From NCBI RefSeq assembly GCF_001039355.2, contig NW_019776091.1, positions 520,457 through 584,456 of the forward strand: a stretch of 64,000 bases of DNA, given 5' to 3'. Within the stretch, counting starts at the first letter, position 1. Every line of letters starts with the position of its first letter. The notes under the pieces were generated by a model. It saw nothing but the letters and a program-made list of their open reading frames with translations, made no database searches and was not told the DNA's origin. Below, piece by piece: positions 23,901-51,907 of this stretch. Source of the stretch: Lingula anatina. Taxonomy: Eukaryota; Brachiopoda; Lingulata; Lingulida; Lingulidae. The position numbers and the translations under genes are program-made.

Positions 23901-25620
23901 GGCTTGTAAATAATGGCAGCTTTCTGCACAACTTGGTTCTAAACTTGTTCTGCATTCACAGAGCGAAAATGTGTTTAGACGCAAGTTACCTGGGGTAAAA
24001 AAACACGTACCTAACCAGACATAGTACTAACTAAGTCAGGCATTATCAGGGAGTCACACGGATCTTTATCCAACAATATAATTTAATTTGAAAACCAGAC
24101 ATCTGATGGCATTTTTTTTTCAGTTTTCAAACTTGGTGAATACTTCGTTTTCTAATTTTCCCCTACATTCTCACCTAACACACTGCCAATTGACCCCAAG
24201 ACTGTAAGGAGGGGGGGGGGGGGGGAGAGAGAAAGCCGACAGATATGTCTTAAAAATACTTATGGATGTTTAGTCGATCTCTTCTCCCAGTGAAGCAGAA
24301 GTTCCTTGCTTTTCTTTTAGCTTGCAGCCAAATGAGTACCAAAAACCTCCTGTTTGCATGAAATTGCAGGCCTTTAACAGCATGAACAACTGGCTCTTAA
24401 GCATTTTTTCTCAGTCTATGGCACTGGCAGTGAATATCGTTTTATTGTTGTGACAAGTGTACATGTATACCCCAGCCCCATTAGCCTATTTGTTACCATA
24501 AGATGGCATGTTTCTCAAGGGCAATAATTTATAATAAGATATTTAAAAATAACAATGACATTGAAAATAAAAAACAGATTATCTAATGATTAAAGAAATA
24601 TTAATATATAATTATATTCGTCCTCTCTTGATCTAGAAACAGCAGATTCGATCTTCCACTTTTGCTCCTATATTTATCCCGGTTTATGCAGTTTTCAGAT
24701 GTGTTTAATAAGTATTTATACTCCCTTTTTTGGGTTATGCCTCAACCTGGCTCATTCAGTTTTGACTGAATTTGATAAGTCATGGACACACTATCTTATC
24801 ATATAATAGCAGTGTCAAATGCATTTTGATTTGGTTGAACTCAACATTTATATGACATTATATGGCATTCTGTTGGTCATTTTCAACGCAACAAAAGCAT
24901 TGTTTATTAGATGAAAGGAACCAATTGTCCCCATCATTACTTCCAACATGTATTTCATTTAATTCAAATAAGTAGACACAAACTTATATTTAGACCCTCT
25001 GGATATGGTCTTTACTAATGCATTACCTCTACGTGCTTCTATCTTCACGATGCACCATAGTTTTGCGTTACTCGCATATGTAGGCAAGATTTGTCTAAAC
25101 AATCGAATTTGCTTCGGTATAAAAGCTATCCTTCGGCTGATGCTTTGTTGAAAGTGATAAAAGAACTATCTACTCAGTGTGTAGACCTCTGTGCAGCTGT
25201 GCCGTGGTGACCTGGACGTATAAAACGATTTATTTGACCAAGTCTGCTAGTACCAATAAGCAGCATGGCTTGGTCTTGCTAGTGTACAAAAATAAAAATT
25301 TGCCAATGAAACATATGAAAAACGATGCCAATTGAGAATTTGAAAGTAGGCCCCTACTTCTTAGGCAATAGAACCCCTTGTACAAAAATATAAAATAAAA
25401 AAATGAAAAAAAAATCTGCAAATAAAATGTGAATAAAACAAAAAGACGGAACAGAAATGTGTTTGAATATTTCAAACCCATATTACGAAATGTTTTCATA
25501 ATCCATCCCAACAATGTAGGGTACTGGTGTGGCTTCGCCAATTGCTTTAGAGAATTTTTGGAGTTTCTTTCTGAATAAAAACACTGCGCTGTCGCAACAG
25601 TCATGATTGTGTTTGGGTTG
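20910..25620. other. Intergenic region upstream of galaxin-like and MARK
   Basis: About 4.7 kb of AT-rich sequence lies between divergent genes. It has a short G-run (about 24210-24225) and no ORF with protein-like composition or paired splice sites. The galaxin-like promoter must lie at its left end; I could not define it. Confidence 0.55.
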
Positions 25621-26065
25621 TGCCCATGACGTCATTCTTTTGCTATAGACCAATCAGGTGCCCGTTTTGCACACGGCACGCTATCTTGGCGTGGAAGAAG
25701 AAAGCCGCCATCTTGGATTGAGAGTTTTTGCAAATCTATGTACTTTACCGATTATGTGGTCATAAAACCGGACAATCAGTTTTATTGTGGGTCAGATGGT
25801 GACACCTCATCACCAGATCTACCACTGTTGACCAGGAGTAGGGATCCAGGCGGTGTACTTTCTCGAAATCGGCCGCAGAGACCCTGGACGGTATCAGATG
25901 ATTGGCTCTTACTCCCCGGAAGAACGACTTATGACAGTCAGAACGGGGTTTCTCTTCAGTATTATTCATTGTGACTTTATCATTTGAGAAGCTCCCTGTC
26001 AAAGCAGTTATCTGCCAAGTATTTACATTCAGCAATCCTGGAGAATTGTCTGAAATCTGCTGACC
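25621..26065 (+). promoter_or_regulatory. MARK promoter and 5' leader
   Basis: In order: a perfect CRE TGACGTCA (25627-25634), a CCAAT-type motif (near 25650) and a YY1-type GCCGCCATCTTGG (about 25704-25716). The last is a common element at animal transcription starts. The leader would contain an upstream ORF opening at 25738 (78 codons to 25974) unless part of it is spliced out. Confidence 0.5.
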
Positions 26066-41792
<15,727 letters not shown>

Positions 41793-44534
41793 TACCAGCC
41801 CCATCATCTGGACCTCTTTATGAGCATAGCAGCAGCATTGTTGATGTAATTTTTATCACATTCACAGTGCAAGTGAATTGGATGACAGACAAGAAATATG
41901 TGAATGTCTATTGTATTTTATACACAGCCATTGTATAAATGTAAAAAGATAGAAAAAAAAGCGTGAAAAAAAATGTATAGTAACTCACATTAACCACTAA
42001 GTCATCACACTTCGATGAAACACATGCTTCCATCCTTATTCTATAACATTGGAAGGCAAATGATGGGGTTGTGTTTACTGTAATTTTGTGACTCTAGGTC
42101 TTCAAGATAACACAGAATACCAGGTTGTCATATAAATCCTTGCCATCTGAATTCCTTAGGACTTTGATGAAATGTTGAAGGGAAAATGGTATCATCAGGG
42201 AGATGTTCATGAGATACAAATGAAAGGTTCTAGTAATGTCACTTTGCAAATATAATCAAACAACATGTACATGTTTTGTGAAGTTTGAATGAAATGGAGC
42301 TTCAAGTGTTAACAATGCCAAGGCTGTAGCCATTGTTGAAAGCATGCAGCCAACTGTTGTTTTTAACCTTAATACCTGCCATGTTTTGTGTATGCCACAT
42401 TCTACGCACAGCAATGGCTGCAGCATTTGGCTTTCTGCTAGTGCATAGCTTCACCAGTATGGATTGCTTCTTGCAAACAAAAGCTTGATGTCCTCATTTA
42501 ATTGGGTTTCAGAATGGTGAGAAGTTGTTAACAAATGCAAAACTTGTTTCATCTTTGAGTTTATTCTGTGTTCATGAGGAGATGCTGCACTTTGATGTGA
42601 TCACATGAATTTTTTTTATTGCCAAGATCTGGAAAATGGCATGTGACCTTTCATTCTTGGGCAGCGTAAGGGGTTGATTACTTGGGAAATTCTCAAATAA
42701 GAGATTTTGCCAGTAGTTGTTTGTAACATGCCATTGGAAATCATGGTTAAATTGTTCCTTAGCCCTCTTAGTGAAGCATCAACTTTTATGAAAATAACTT
42801 TTCTGTACAGGCCATTACCAAACTAATGGTTTAATTTCAGGACCAAGAGTCCTAAGGAACGTGACAGGAAAGTTGTCGTCAAATAATGGACTTTAAAAAA
42901 AAAAGAGACATGTAGGTGAAAATGCTCTGCTATGTGCAAAATCCATTTTGTTATTAATTGTAATTGTGAGTTAACATCTCTGCAATTAGAGAGAAGTGCA
43001 ATACAGCATTGGACATGCATGGCTCATGTGAAGAAATCACCATTGTACACGGGGACATTTGTATATCAGTTCATGGTCATTCTTATGTCTGTCCTTCAAG
43101 ACTTGTCATAAAAATGTGAAACTGGCGTGTTTTAGTTGCAAGGTTGTGAAGGATTCAGATTTTAAATGAAACTAGAGAGGACAATTTATTGAACTTTCTT
43201 GCATCTGTCAGATGCAGGTATTGGTCCGGTTGGTGGTTTGGGAGAAATTATCCCAATCTTCCAGTGTGTTTCCTATATGAAATGATTATTCATGGGAGTT
43301 CAGATTGTTTTAAATTTAAATGTCATTATTTGAACACTAAGAGGGATTAGTGAATCCAAATCCTTCACAGTAAGTAGCATGCACAGTTTGTGTAAATATT
43401 ATTCTGTACAGGTTAATTCTATATTTAAAGTATACTGCATGCTGCATTATTACATTTTAATGAAATAATAAGGTGCTGAAATGCAAGTGTACCTATCATG
43501 TGTGGGTAAATTCAAAGATCTCCTTGAGCATTTGTTGATAAATTTATTGGGCAAGGTGCACAAAGTAGATTTCTTAAACTTAATATATCTATGTGATACT
43601 AATTTAAGGCAGTTCTTTGACCATTTCTGCAGTACTCTTCGAGTTTGCCCTCCCTGAATAAGTTCGTTGACCTTTGACTGTGCTGTGTAAAACACTGGCA
43701 GCTAGCAAGGGCTGAATATGTTGACTTTAACAAATTAAAGTGTACTGTCCTAAATGAAATCTCAGATGGTGTGTACATACTTCATTAAGTATCAGAAAAT
43801 GCAATGAATTACTAATTTATGGAGGCAGTATTTGTACTAAAAAACAAAAAACAGCCAGCCACTGTATATTTCTGTTAAAATTTTAGTAACTAGTAAATGA
43901 AATATATGTATGAAGTACATTGTGTTTGCTGTTGGTTTTCATCAGATTCTTGTCAAGTTATCCAAAGGTATCTGGTATTCCATTTCATCAAAGGGATAAA
44001 TGCATTAACACATGCCCACATATTGATATAATAATCCAATTTTATTATTCGTATAATTTTACACAAAGGTATAAATGGTTTCATGTAATATAATTGAATT
44101 TCAGCATAAGTCGTATTTGCATAAAAATGGAATATGTGTAATAAGTACAGAAAAAAGTTTAAAATGTGTGTGAAGCATGCTAGTGTAAATTTTTGTCATT
44201 TTAAGAAAGCTTACAGCAGATTGCTCAAAAGATTATTCTACCTAGTGTAACATACTATCACAGTTTTGAATATCCTCACTGCAACTTAATAATTTTTGGG
44301 TAAAAAACTTGGTATCCAGTTGCAAAAATGGTATCCAGTTGCAAAAAGATGTATAGGATCTTTAAAAATGGGATTTTTTAAAGGAAAAAAAATAGATGGT
44401 TCATTTAAAGAAAAAATCAAGCTGCAAAATTGTAATCGATTCTAACAATATAACAGTCAATATTATTAATATTAATGAGCACTGTTATAAAAGTTCCGCG
44501 CTTGCTCCTCTGGTTTGGTGGATTCATTAATTGT
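41793..44534. other. MARK 3'UTR and convergent spacer to PAXX
   Basis: AT-rich sequence without a coding exon follows the MARK stop. MARK and PAXX converge here. On the minus strand a TTTATT near 44040 could be the PAXX polyadenylation signal. I see no other gene. Confidence 0.55.
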
Positions 44535-45932
44535 TTAATCAAACACAACACCTTGTGCTGCCTTCCTTTTCTTACTTGATGGATTGATTACACTCATTCC
44601 AGGTTGCTTTGGTTTAGCCTTGGTCTGACTACCTCGTTTCTTGTCCAAATCGACAAATGCTGTATTGCTATTTGATGCTTTGCCAATCTGATGCTGAAGA
44701 CCCTCAACCATATCTTTGGACTTTTTCAGCTCAATTTCTAAACTATGTGCCGTACTGGCTAAAAAAAATAGTAATGTTTGTATTTCTTCTTTTCTCTCTG
44801 CGGCACTTGCTTCATAAAGGTCGAGACTTAAACTGCTGATTCCTAGTCCAACTTCCAGTGTTGCTTTCTTCCCCATACAACTGACTGTCATCTCTCCCCT
44901 TTGGAATGATTGGCTGGAATGAAATAATCTTGGAATTTTTGACATGTAAATAACTGAAAACCATGGCTAATAGCATTCCAAAGTGTACATAAAACAGTTT
45001 GGATCTCATGCTACAATCAAAAATATTCTAAAATTCTCCAATTGCTCACCCTTCTTGTACAGAAGAGAAATAACATTCTAAAATTAGGTTAGCCAGTCTT
45101 TTTCACATTTATTGTGCCTGCATACCATATAAGTGCCTCTTTGAGGGAACATTGGAAAAAGGTTTCACACATCTTATGTAAGGCAAATAAAACTCATTAA
45201 AATGCTGAATTCAAAGAAAACTATAACAGCCCCATATGTGTGGTTCTACCTACCTAAACCTGGTCAAGTATTCCTCTAAGGACTTAAAATCTGCAACATC
45301 TCTTTCTGCCTCAAGTTCTTCTTTGTTGAGTTCCGTCTTCCACACATCACAGCCATTGCTTACACAAAGTACCCATTTGTCTCCTAAGGGAAGAAAGCAG
45401 GTATTAATCTTGATTTCTTAAAAAAATCAATTTCGTTGAGAAAGCAATGAAAAAATTAACGGAAAATTCACAAACGAAAAGTTTCACTCCTATTTCCTTT
45501 CTCTGATACATTCAGTTTATATCAGTTTATATCTTATTGCAGCTTGGCCCTTCTTTGGCAAAACCTAACCTCAGTTTTCGGCCTCACAAGCTACCCAGGT
45601 ATATATAAGTACCTAGCACGAAAATTCATGCATTAGCAACAGTACATATCAGAATCGTCAATAGGAGTGCTAACGCATGAATTTTCGTGCTAATAAGTAC
45701 CTTGAATGCAGCATGTAATGTTTAATATGTCACTTGTTTAAGCCTTAAGGCCGAAAACTGAGGCAAGGCAATACCTGCCCCTGTCTGAGTGCAAATTAAT
45801 ATTGTTGCATACCAATAGCTTTTTAATACCTGTCACTCTCATAAACACCAAGTATCGCCCGGCGAGAGACTCTGTTACTTTGTAGACTTCGTTCAATCCA
45901 TGTTCCCTCAACAGCTCGCGAAAGCCAGGCAT
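44535..45932 (-). CDS. PAXX: PAXX, non-homologous end-joining factor (XRCC4 superfamily)
   Basis: Three exons (45932-45830, 45383-45254, 44913-44535) give 203 aa; human PAXX is 204. The start MPGFRELLREHGL follows AAAA. The head domain contains DKWVLCVSNGCDVWKTEL, aligning with the WS/CF region of human PAXX. It continues through KKATLEVGLGISSLSLDLYE into a coiled-coil stalk (LASTAHSLEIELKKSKDMVE). The tail MSVINPSSKKRKAAQGVVFD keeps the Ku-binding pattern INP..K..GV.FD. PAXX stabilises Ku at double-strand breaks. The third acceptor could instead be 15 bases upstream in the same frame. Intron 1 contains two nested inverted-repeat elements. Confidence 0.88.
45569..45763. repeat. 195-bp inverted-repeat element (outer arms)
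   Basis: Perfect 16-bp arms, CCTCAGTTTTCGGCCT at 45569 and AGGCCGAAAACTGAGG at 45748, bracket a smaller palindromic element in PAXX intron 1. It could be an older MITE into which the inner one inserted. I could not identify target duplications. Confidence 0.55.
45614..45692. mobile_element. 79-bp palindromic MITE with 9-bp target duplications
   Basis: The arms are TAGCACGAAAATTCATGC (45614) and GCATGAATTTTCGTGCTA (ending 45692), and they extend further with one mismatch. Exact direct repeats ATAAGTACC flank it at 45605-45613 and 45693-45701. A 9-bp duplication with long inverted arms suggests a Mutator-type helper. It lies in PAXX intron 1. Confidence 0.75.
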
Positions 45933-47190
45933 TTTTCTTTTGCAATTAGAGGCGTGAAAACACAAACATATTGCAGCAAGAGTGACGAAATGAGGCGTGA
46001 AGTCCAGCAACCACAATTGCTCTCAATTTAGTGTTTGCAATGCTGTTTACACCGGGCTGCTGCTGCAATCACGATTTTTTCAATCTCACAAACCTCGGCT
46101 GTTCTCTGCTTTCCTCGCGTATTTCAGCAAACAAGCAAATTAACCTGAATCACGTTTGTAAACAGGTTTGAAATGATGGGAAACAAAAGAGAGAAGGCTA
46201 GGGATACTCTTCTTTTGTCCAATAAAGCGGATAAAGTAAAATTATTCAACTAAATTATGGATGTAAACAGAGATAATTTCCACAGTAATTTTTTTCAACA
46301 GACTCTAACAAATTCAGTAGCTCATTACGTCCCTTTTTCGCGAAGGGTCATTCTCCCGATGTGCTCCATTTTACTATCCGCCTTTGAAACAGTCCCGAAG
46401 TCCGTAATTATATAAAGTAATGCCATTTATATCTACATATCTTGCGAAGCTTCTTAAAAACTATAAAATCAGTCAAGTGAAAGTACCTGATGTCGATATC
46501 AAGTAAGATTTCATTGAATAATTAACAATAAATTTGAAGATTAGGAATTCCACACGCTTGGTGATTCCATAGAAGTACTTCTATGGTGATTCCAAGCATG
46601 TGATGATGATAGGTTTTTTGCACTTCATACATAAATGGCATGAGCGGCGAAAGTTACGTAAGATTGCAAATATTTTGATCCTATTGGATCAATGTTCCCT
46701 ACTCAATGTGCGGTTAATTATAAACGGGCAGATATATTGTTGGTTGAACAACATTAATATACTTTGTTCGCACAAAAAGTAAATTTTGCATACAAATCCA
46801 TACGTCACATCTCATTTCAACATCCTCAAGCTGACCCTCCACTGCTGCAGCTTTGGCACGTCCAGAGTTCATCACAGTAGGCAATAGAGTTTTTCTAAAA
46901 GGATGGTAAAAAAACTTTTCATATCATTTCCAAATTACGAGTTTGATTTTTTTATCGTAGGCCAAATTCTTGATTAAACCGTATAAATGGTAAATAAAGG
47001 TGTAGTTATTGAATATATTTGTTGAATCACGACAAACTTTTTCAGACCACAACACAATAGCCTACCTAGGCCTATCTGTTTGATGACACTAAAATATCGA
47101 GGTTGGGGAGAGTCTATGGTATGCATGGTCACACCTTTCACCGTAAGATCGGTGAGTTTGAATTCATGCAATACATGTAGCCAAGTGCAG

Positions 47191-47357
47191 TTAAAGGGAT
47201 AGCAACTGTTCATTTTGACCAAAAAATGAAGTTTCCTGGGGTTAACAACAATTTTCCGATACTTACCAGTGGCTAATGAATTCATTTCTACATTCAAAGT
47301 TAGTCCCTGTTCTTTTTCTAAAAAGTTTGTTCTTTTATAATAATCTCCTAAGTCAGT
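47191..47357. mobile_element. TTAA MITE, copy D (inverted, truncated)
   Basis: It starts TTAAAGGGATAGCAACTG and follows the reverse complement of copy C for about 165 bp before similarity fades. No right terminus was found. The equivalent stretch in duplicate unit 2 is at 53089-53260. Confidence 0.7.
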
Positions 47358-48379
47358 TATCAGCTAACATATGCTCTCATATCTGTTGTCAAAACTGATT
47401 TACGCAAGTGCTGAATAGCATTCACTTTGGTATTAAAAATAAAATCATATTCTAATAAAATATTTTACGCAAAATTGAAATTCAAAATAAATTGCAACCA
47501 AACTTTAGGCTATTCCCTTCTTGAAATAAATAACTTATCCAGTGACTTATCCTCTTGCCGAGTCCCAGATGCTGTTGATTTCCTGAAATTGCATAAAAGA
47601 ATACTTGCGCAATTACAAGAAGGGGGCCTGTATGTTCCGCAAAACACTGAAGCAATTTGCAGACTGTTCCTCTACGTTGTTGTCTCTTAATCTTGTAATA
47701 ATCACCATCGATGGATCACCATGGCTGCAAATAACACCAGTTTCATCGAGACGAGTAAACACACCAATAATAAGACTTAATAACAAAGCAAAATCAGTGA
47801 AAGTATCTCAGGGTCAGTGTTATATTTCTCGGTAATTAGTCCCCCTATAAGAGCTAAGCAAACTCGGAAAACTTAAAATATTAATGTAATGCCGTTCATA
47901 AAAAGCGTCATCATACTTACTAGAGTGTGTATATATGTCAGGGACATCGCATTGTTTTATTCTAATTAGAAACTAAGTCCACATTTGTAACTCCCGGTTC
48001 CATTCAGCGAAAAAAAAAAAAAAAAAAACTTTTACCAAAATTTTAATTTAAATGCATTTTTGTTGCTTAGATTAAAATCAAGTTATTATATTCAAAAAGA
48101 AAAAAATATTCACTAAATGATTGGATATAATCGTTTTTACAATTTTCTTTTGCACATGAGAGGGCCTAAGTCTATCCGTTGCACAAACCTACGCCGGCCT
48201 TCTAAACGAACCACGGATAGGTTTGAAACTGGGTATGCAAAGGGGAAACTGTTTCACCAACCTTTAAAAAATGTGTAGGCCTATACATGGCCGTATGTAT
48301 TGACAGAAACAACTACCATTCCAGCTGTTGCATCTTTGCAGTGACGAAAGCGACGGTGTCATGACGTACAATCGCGTGG

Positions 48380-48387
48380 TGACGTCA
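48380..48387. promoter_or_regulatory. CRE palindrome upstream of the small Met-Gly-Cys gene, unit 1
   Basis: A perfect TGACGTCA lies about 100 bp before the ATG, with a half site TGACGTA at 48362. The whole segment is absent from unit 2. Confidence 0.45.
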
Positions 48388-48484
48388 TAATATACACTGT
48401 ACCATAATACACTTTTCTAGCAAAGCGGAAAAGAAGGCACTGCTTTAGCGCTTTACACAAAATTATTAAGTTTAAAACAAAACA

Positions 48485-49418
48485 ATGGGATGTATACAAT
48501 CTCGTAAGTATCATTATATTTAATCATAATTAAACGTAATGTATCTTGTTATAATTTGTTTTGAGCTTGTTCAAATACATAACAATTTCTAAAAATTGGT
48601 GAATATAACAAAACTTAGAAACATAACTTAATAACGCTAAATAAGTCTATTTCATAAGTCAATCTTTGGCAGTTAGCAATACAGTAGGGGAAATATATTT
48701 TATTTTTCTGAATAACGTACGTTTGAAATGTTTTAGTGGTTATAACTTATACACGTTCGTTTTGTGCCTTTTTATGAAAATCATACTTTCTGAACGTTTT
48801 ATTGCAGAAAATCATCAAAAGTTGGGACTCGGCGAAAGGACAAGAGCTAAATTTCGAAGGGGAAATAAAGGTTGCCTTTCATTTTTTCTTTTCAAAGCTT
48901 TTATTGGTGTGTCAAAATGTTATTGTGAGGCATCAAGAAGTGAACATAAATGAAGCAGCTAGTCCTATTTTGAATACAAAGACAGAATGTCAATACCGTT
49001 GCCTGATGTATGGCGGAAACATTGATAACATTAATTGTTTGTTGTGATTGCAGTGGGCCCAAGTCCCTCACCTGAATTCACCGACGATCTAACGGTGACG
49101 GGTGTGGCTATGCAAGTCAACCCTAGTCGGACTTCAGTCGATATCTTTACTGTTCAGGGTTGTCAGACAGAATGGTAAACATTATTCTTGCAATTGGTCC
49201 GCATTAAGTCAATTATAATTAACTTTGGAAATAAGAAAATATGATGTAAAACAATTGGTTTAAAAAGTATCTGCTAATTTACTTTTATTGTTTACAATTT
49301 TAAATAAAGCCACACAGATCCAATCCCAGGCTCTGGCGAGTTGGACATGTCAAAGCTGTCTCGAAAAGAATTCGATGACATTGTAGAGGATTTGATGGAG
49401 GATATAGATGAAGCATGA
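48485..49418 (+). CDS. Small acylated-type protein (N-terminal Met-Gly-Cys), copy 1, unrecognised
   Basis: Four exons (48485-48503, 48808-48870, 49054-49174, 49310-49418) join in frame to give 103 aa. MGCIQS offers Gly2 for N-myristoylation and Cys3 for palmitoylation, so membrane anchoring is likely. A basic stretch follows (ERTRAKFRRGNK), then PSPEFTDDLTVTGVAMQV and VDIFTVQ. The acidic tail is LSRKEFDDIVEDLMED then IDEA. I do not recognise the family. The layout of an acylated tip plus basic patch is that of small peripheral membrane adaptors. The exon 2 donor (GTTGCC) is weak, but copy 2 supports the model: every length change between the copies is a multiple of three. A CRE-containing promoter lies just upstream. 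Confidence 0.65.
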
Positions 49419-50648
49419 TGTGGTGAGGTTTTAAAGGGAAAGTGTTGAAATCATTTGCGCCAAAACAGAGTGCAGTTCAGTGATTTACTGGCATGATACG
49501 CCGTATTCCAAAGAACCAAAGTACATAAAAGCTAAAAAGAAAAATCCGTTTTAATGGTACATTTCGATCTGATCAATCGTTGCCGTTACCTTTGCACTGT
49601 AACTGGATCTATTTTTTATTATTTGTCGAAATACACAACAGAATTGCAGAAGGCAAGTCTCTGCTTTATTGTTTATGATTTTACTTGGACAATTTTGTAG
49701 AAACTTCGCAAAACTGTTAATGATTTAAATTTGGATTTATTCCCTTTACATTTCAGTGAAAATACTGGTATATCGGTATTTTATTCCGAGTGTCCAAATT
49801 CACCCATCACAATCCAGAACAGATGTCAAGACTACAGTAGACGACATGCTCGGGCAGACTGGACTTCAGAAACCTTTTCAGATCATCAAATTTGATGCGA
49901 TTGATGCATGAAAAAAATCAAAAGACAAACAATAAATGAGAAATAATGGCGGGGATGGAGATGGTAAAAAATGTCCGAAGAGATGGTTACCATTTGTCCT
50001 ACTGATGTGATTATGTGGAAAAACTCTATGTACTAATTGGCTTTTTTGGTATAAGATTTGGTAGCAATTTATTATGTGATTAGCAGCATTCTATGTAGTA
50101 TTTTTCTTTTAAAAAATGAGACATACATTCATATTACCGTTGTATTGAAATAAGTGGTGCTGATGTAGCAACAATAAGAATTCATACTGCTACTGTAGAA
50201 AAAAATTTTAAAATGCTCACCAATATACTTGGTACAATACACTATAATAGACCAGTTTTTCATAATATAACTAACCCAAAACGCTTTAAGGTCACCTGCC
50301 GTAATTAGGTTTGGAGATTTGAAGGTTATTTAAACAAAAATCTTTAAGCTATATGCATGTACAGTGTAATTTACTGAAAAAAAATTAATTTCAGACACAA
50401 TCCTTATCAGACAATAAAATGTTATCATCATTTTATTTGTAGTATTAAATATCATCATAAATGTATAATTTTGTATAACTTATTGATTTGAATTGTCCCA
50501 CCATCTTGACATTTTTCTTATCCTATGCATACATACTATAAAGAAAATGATTTACTGTCTTATTGTAACACTTATGAGTGTTACAAATAATCCATCAAAA
50601 TTTAACTTCTGGTCTATTTGAAGGAATGAACATTTTGTGTTTATTTTG
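49419..50648. other. Tail-to-tail spacer between the small gene and LRRC73 copy 1
   Basis: It includes the 3'UTR of the small gene and a coding-like terminal-exon candidate (49757-49911), followed by AT-rich sequence without further exons. Confidence 0.5.
49757..49911 (+). CDS. Candidate terminal exon of an unidentified gene, copy 1
   Basis: After a clean acceptor (CCCTTTACATTTCAG) a frame of 51 codons reads KILVYRYFIPSVQIHPSQSR, then DVKTTVDDMLGQTGLQKPFQ and IIKFDAIDA, and stops. The equivalent at 55281-55435 has the same length and frame, although surrounding sequence has indels. No upstream partner exon was identified, so it may be a separate gene, an alternative end, or a relic. Confidence 0.35.
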
Positions 50649-51907
50649 TCATACGCAAACATTTGTAACTCCAACATTTATTTCACTCCTAATATCAGCA
50701 TCAGTGGTTCCCTTCTCCTTCATATTCTGTGAATCAAAGGTAGTTCCTGACTGGTTTTCAAAATCAGACTCATTTTCATCTTCATCATCTACTGAATAGT
50801 GCTTTAATGCACTGAGTTTTGTTCTATCTAAATCATCGGAAAGACTGGAATCTGAATTTTGTTCAGCTGGAGATGATAAATCTGGTTGAACTTGAATGCT
50901 TGATTCTTTTTTAGATACAGAATGACTCAGGTCATCTTCAGTTTCATCCGTGTCAGAAATGGTAAGGTAGAACTCTTTCTGTGTTCTTGCTATTTCTTTT
51001 TTCAGAGTAGATCTGATTTTATTCTTTTTAAGAACTAGTTGCTGTATGTTGACTTGGTAATGCTGGATGAGATATAAAAGTATCTGAAAAAAAAATGATT
51101 GTGTATAAAAATTGAATATTTCAAAAGCATAATGATCAATCAATCAATCAATTCCTTTTATGCTGGCTGGCATGTAGGGCACCAACATAGATCTTCCACA
51201 GCTCTCTGTCATGCATTAGATGTTAGATGGATCCCCAGATTTCTCCAAGTGTTTCAGCTCTGCCTCAACCTTTTCTATAAGGTCTTAGATCTTCCTCTTT
51301 TATACATGATTCTTTCTTTCCAAACTGCACCTAACAGACCCTTAACTAGGAACATTTTAATTAATTATTTTTTTAATGTTTACACTAGTGTTTAAACAAA
51401 ATGAATAAATGAAAACCAAATCCATCCACTTATAAATTAAAGTTTGGTCTTCCATGTTGTAAAAGGAGCTGAAAAAATAGGGCAGTGACATTTAACAAAC
51501 CTCTGCTCCATGGTCAGTTATTCCTGGTCTAAAATCAGAAGCGTTGGTGTTGAGATTAAGGCCACAGACAAACAATTCACTCCATTATCTCCTATCTTGT
51601 TATAATCAAGGTGTAGGGATGTTAAGTTATTCCCTGCTGCAACAGCCATACAAAACAGTGCCCAACCCATAGATGTGATGTTAGTATTAGCACTCAATAT
51701 CAAGTCTTGTAAGCCTAAAAACAAACGCAAAACTATGAAAATGATGATTGTAGTACAACATGATAGCCCTATGAAAATATACAGAAAAACTTATATTGAA
51801 TTCCTGTTAATATTGATGTTAGTGTACATATTCAGTTCTCTGTGTAAAAAAATAACCCATGTTTCTACTTAATTACAAGTGTCCCACCTGGTTTAGCACC
51901 ATTATCT
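50649..51907 (-). pseudogene. LRRC73 homologue, partial copy 1 with a frameshift
   Basis: It has the last exon (51083-50649, intact, 145 codons with stop), the exon before it (51714-51501) and a 20-base stub of exon 2 (51907-51888) cut by the N. The middle exon lacks 10 bp (near 51526) that unit 2 has, which breaks the frame after ISTPTLLILD. Exons 1 and most of 2 are missing at the gap. It may be an allele, a low-quality contig end, or a true decaying duplicate. Confidence 0.8.

Larger units (their letters stand above)
45933..48484. other. PAXX to small Met-Gly-Cys gene divergent intergenic region
   Basis: It holds the PAXX promoter side, the start of the third duplication (from 46410), a hairpin insertion (46549-46602), a truncated MITE (from 47191), two overlapping short ORFs (47427-47690 and 47605-47835) that I do not trust, a poly-A run near 48008 and a promoter with a CRE at 48380-48387. 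Confidence 0.6.
46410..51907. repeat. Large direct duplication, unit 1
   Basis: About 5.5 kb recurs at 52329-57351. It contains the small Met-Gly-Cys gene and the 3' part of an LRRC73 gene and ends exactly at the N at 51908. Unit 1 has about 470 bp just before the small gene (about 48030-48484) and about 100 bp near 49990-50090 that unit 2 lacks. Confidence 0.9.

Noticed and set aside
46974-47297. 107-codon minus-strand ORF (and the longer version at 52809-53195)
   Set aside because: Its N-terminal part is the translated inside of a MITE and the rest is unrelated flank.
47427-47835. Overlapping plus-strand ORFs, one reading PDAVDFLKLHKRILAQLQ
   Set aside because: That frame has a CAA to TAA stop in the duplicate unit. 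The other frame is open in both copies but lacks supporting splice sites or similarity. I could not decide in favour of a gene.
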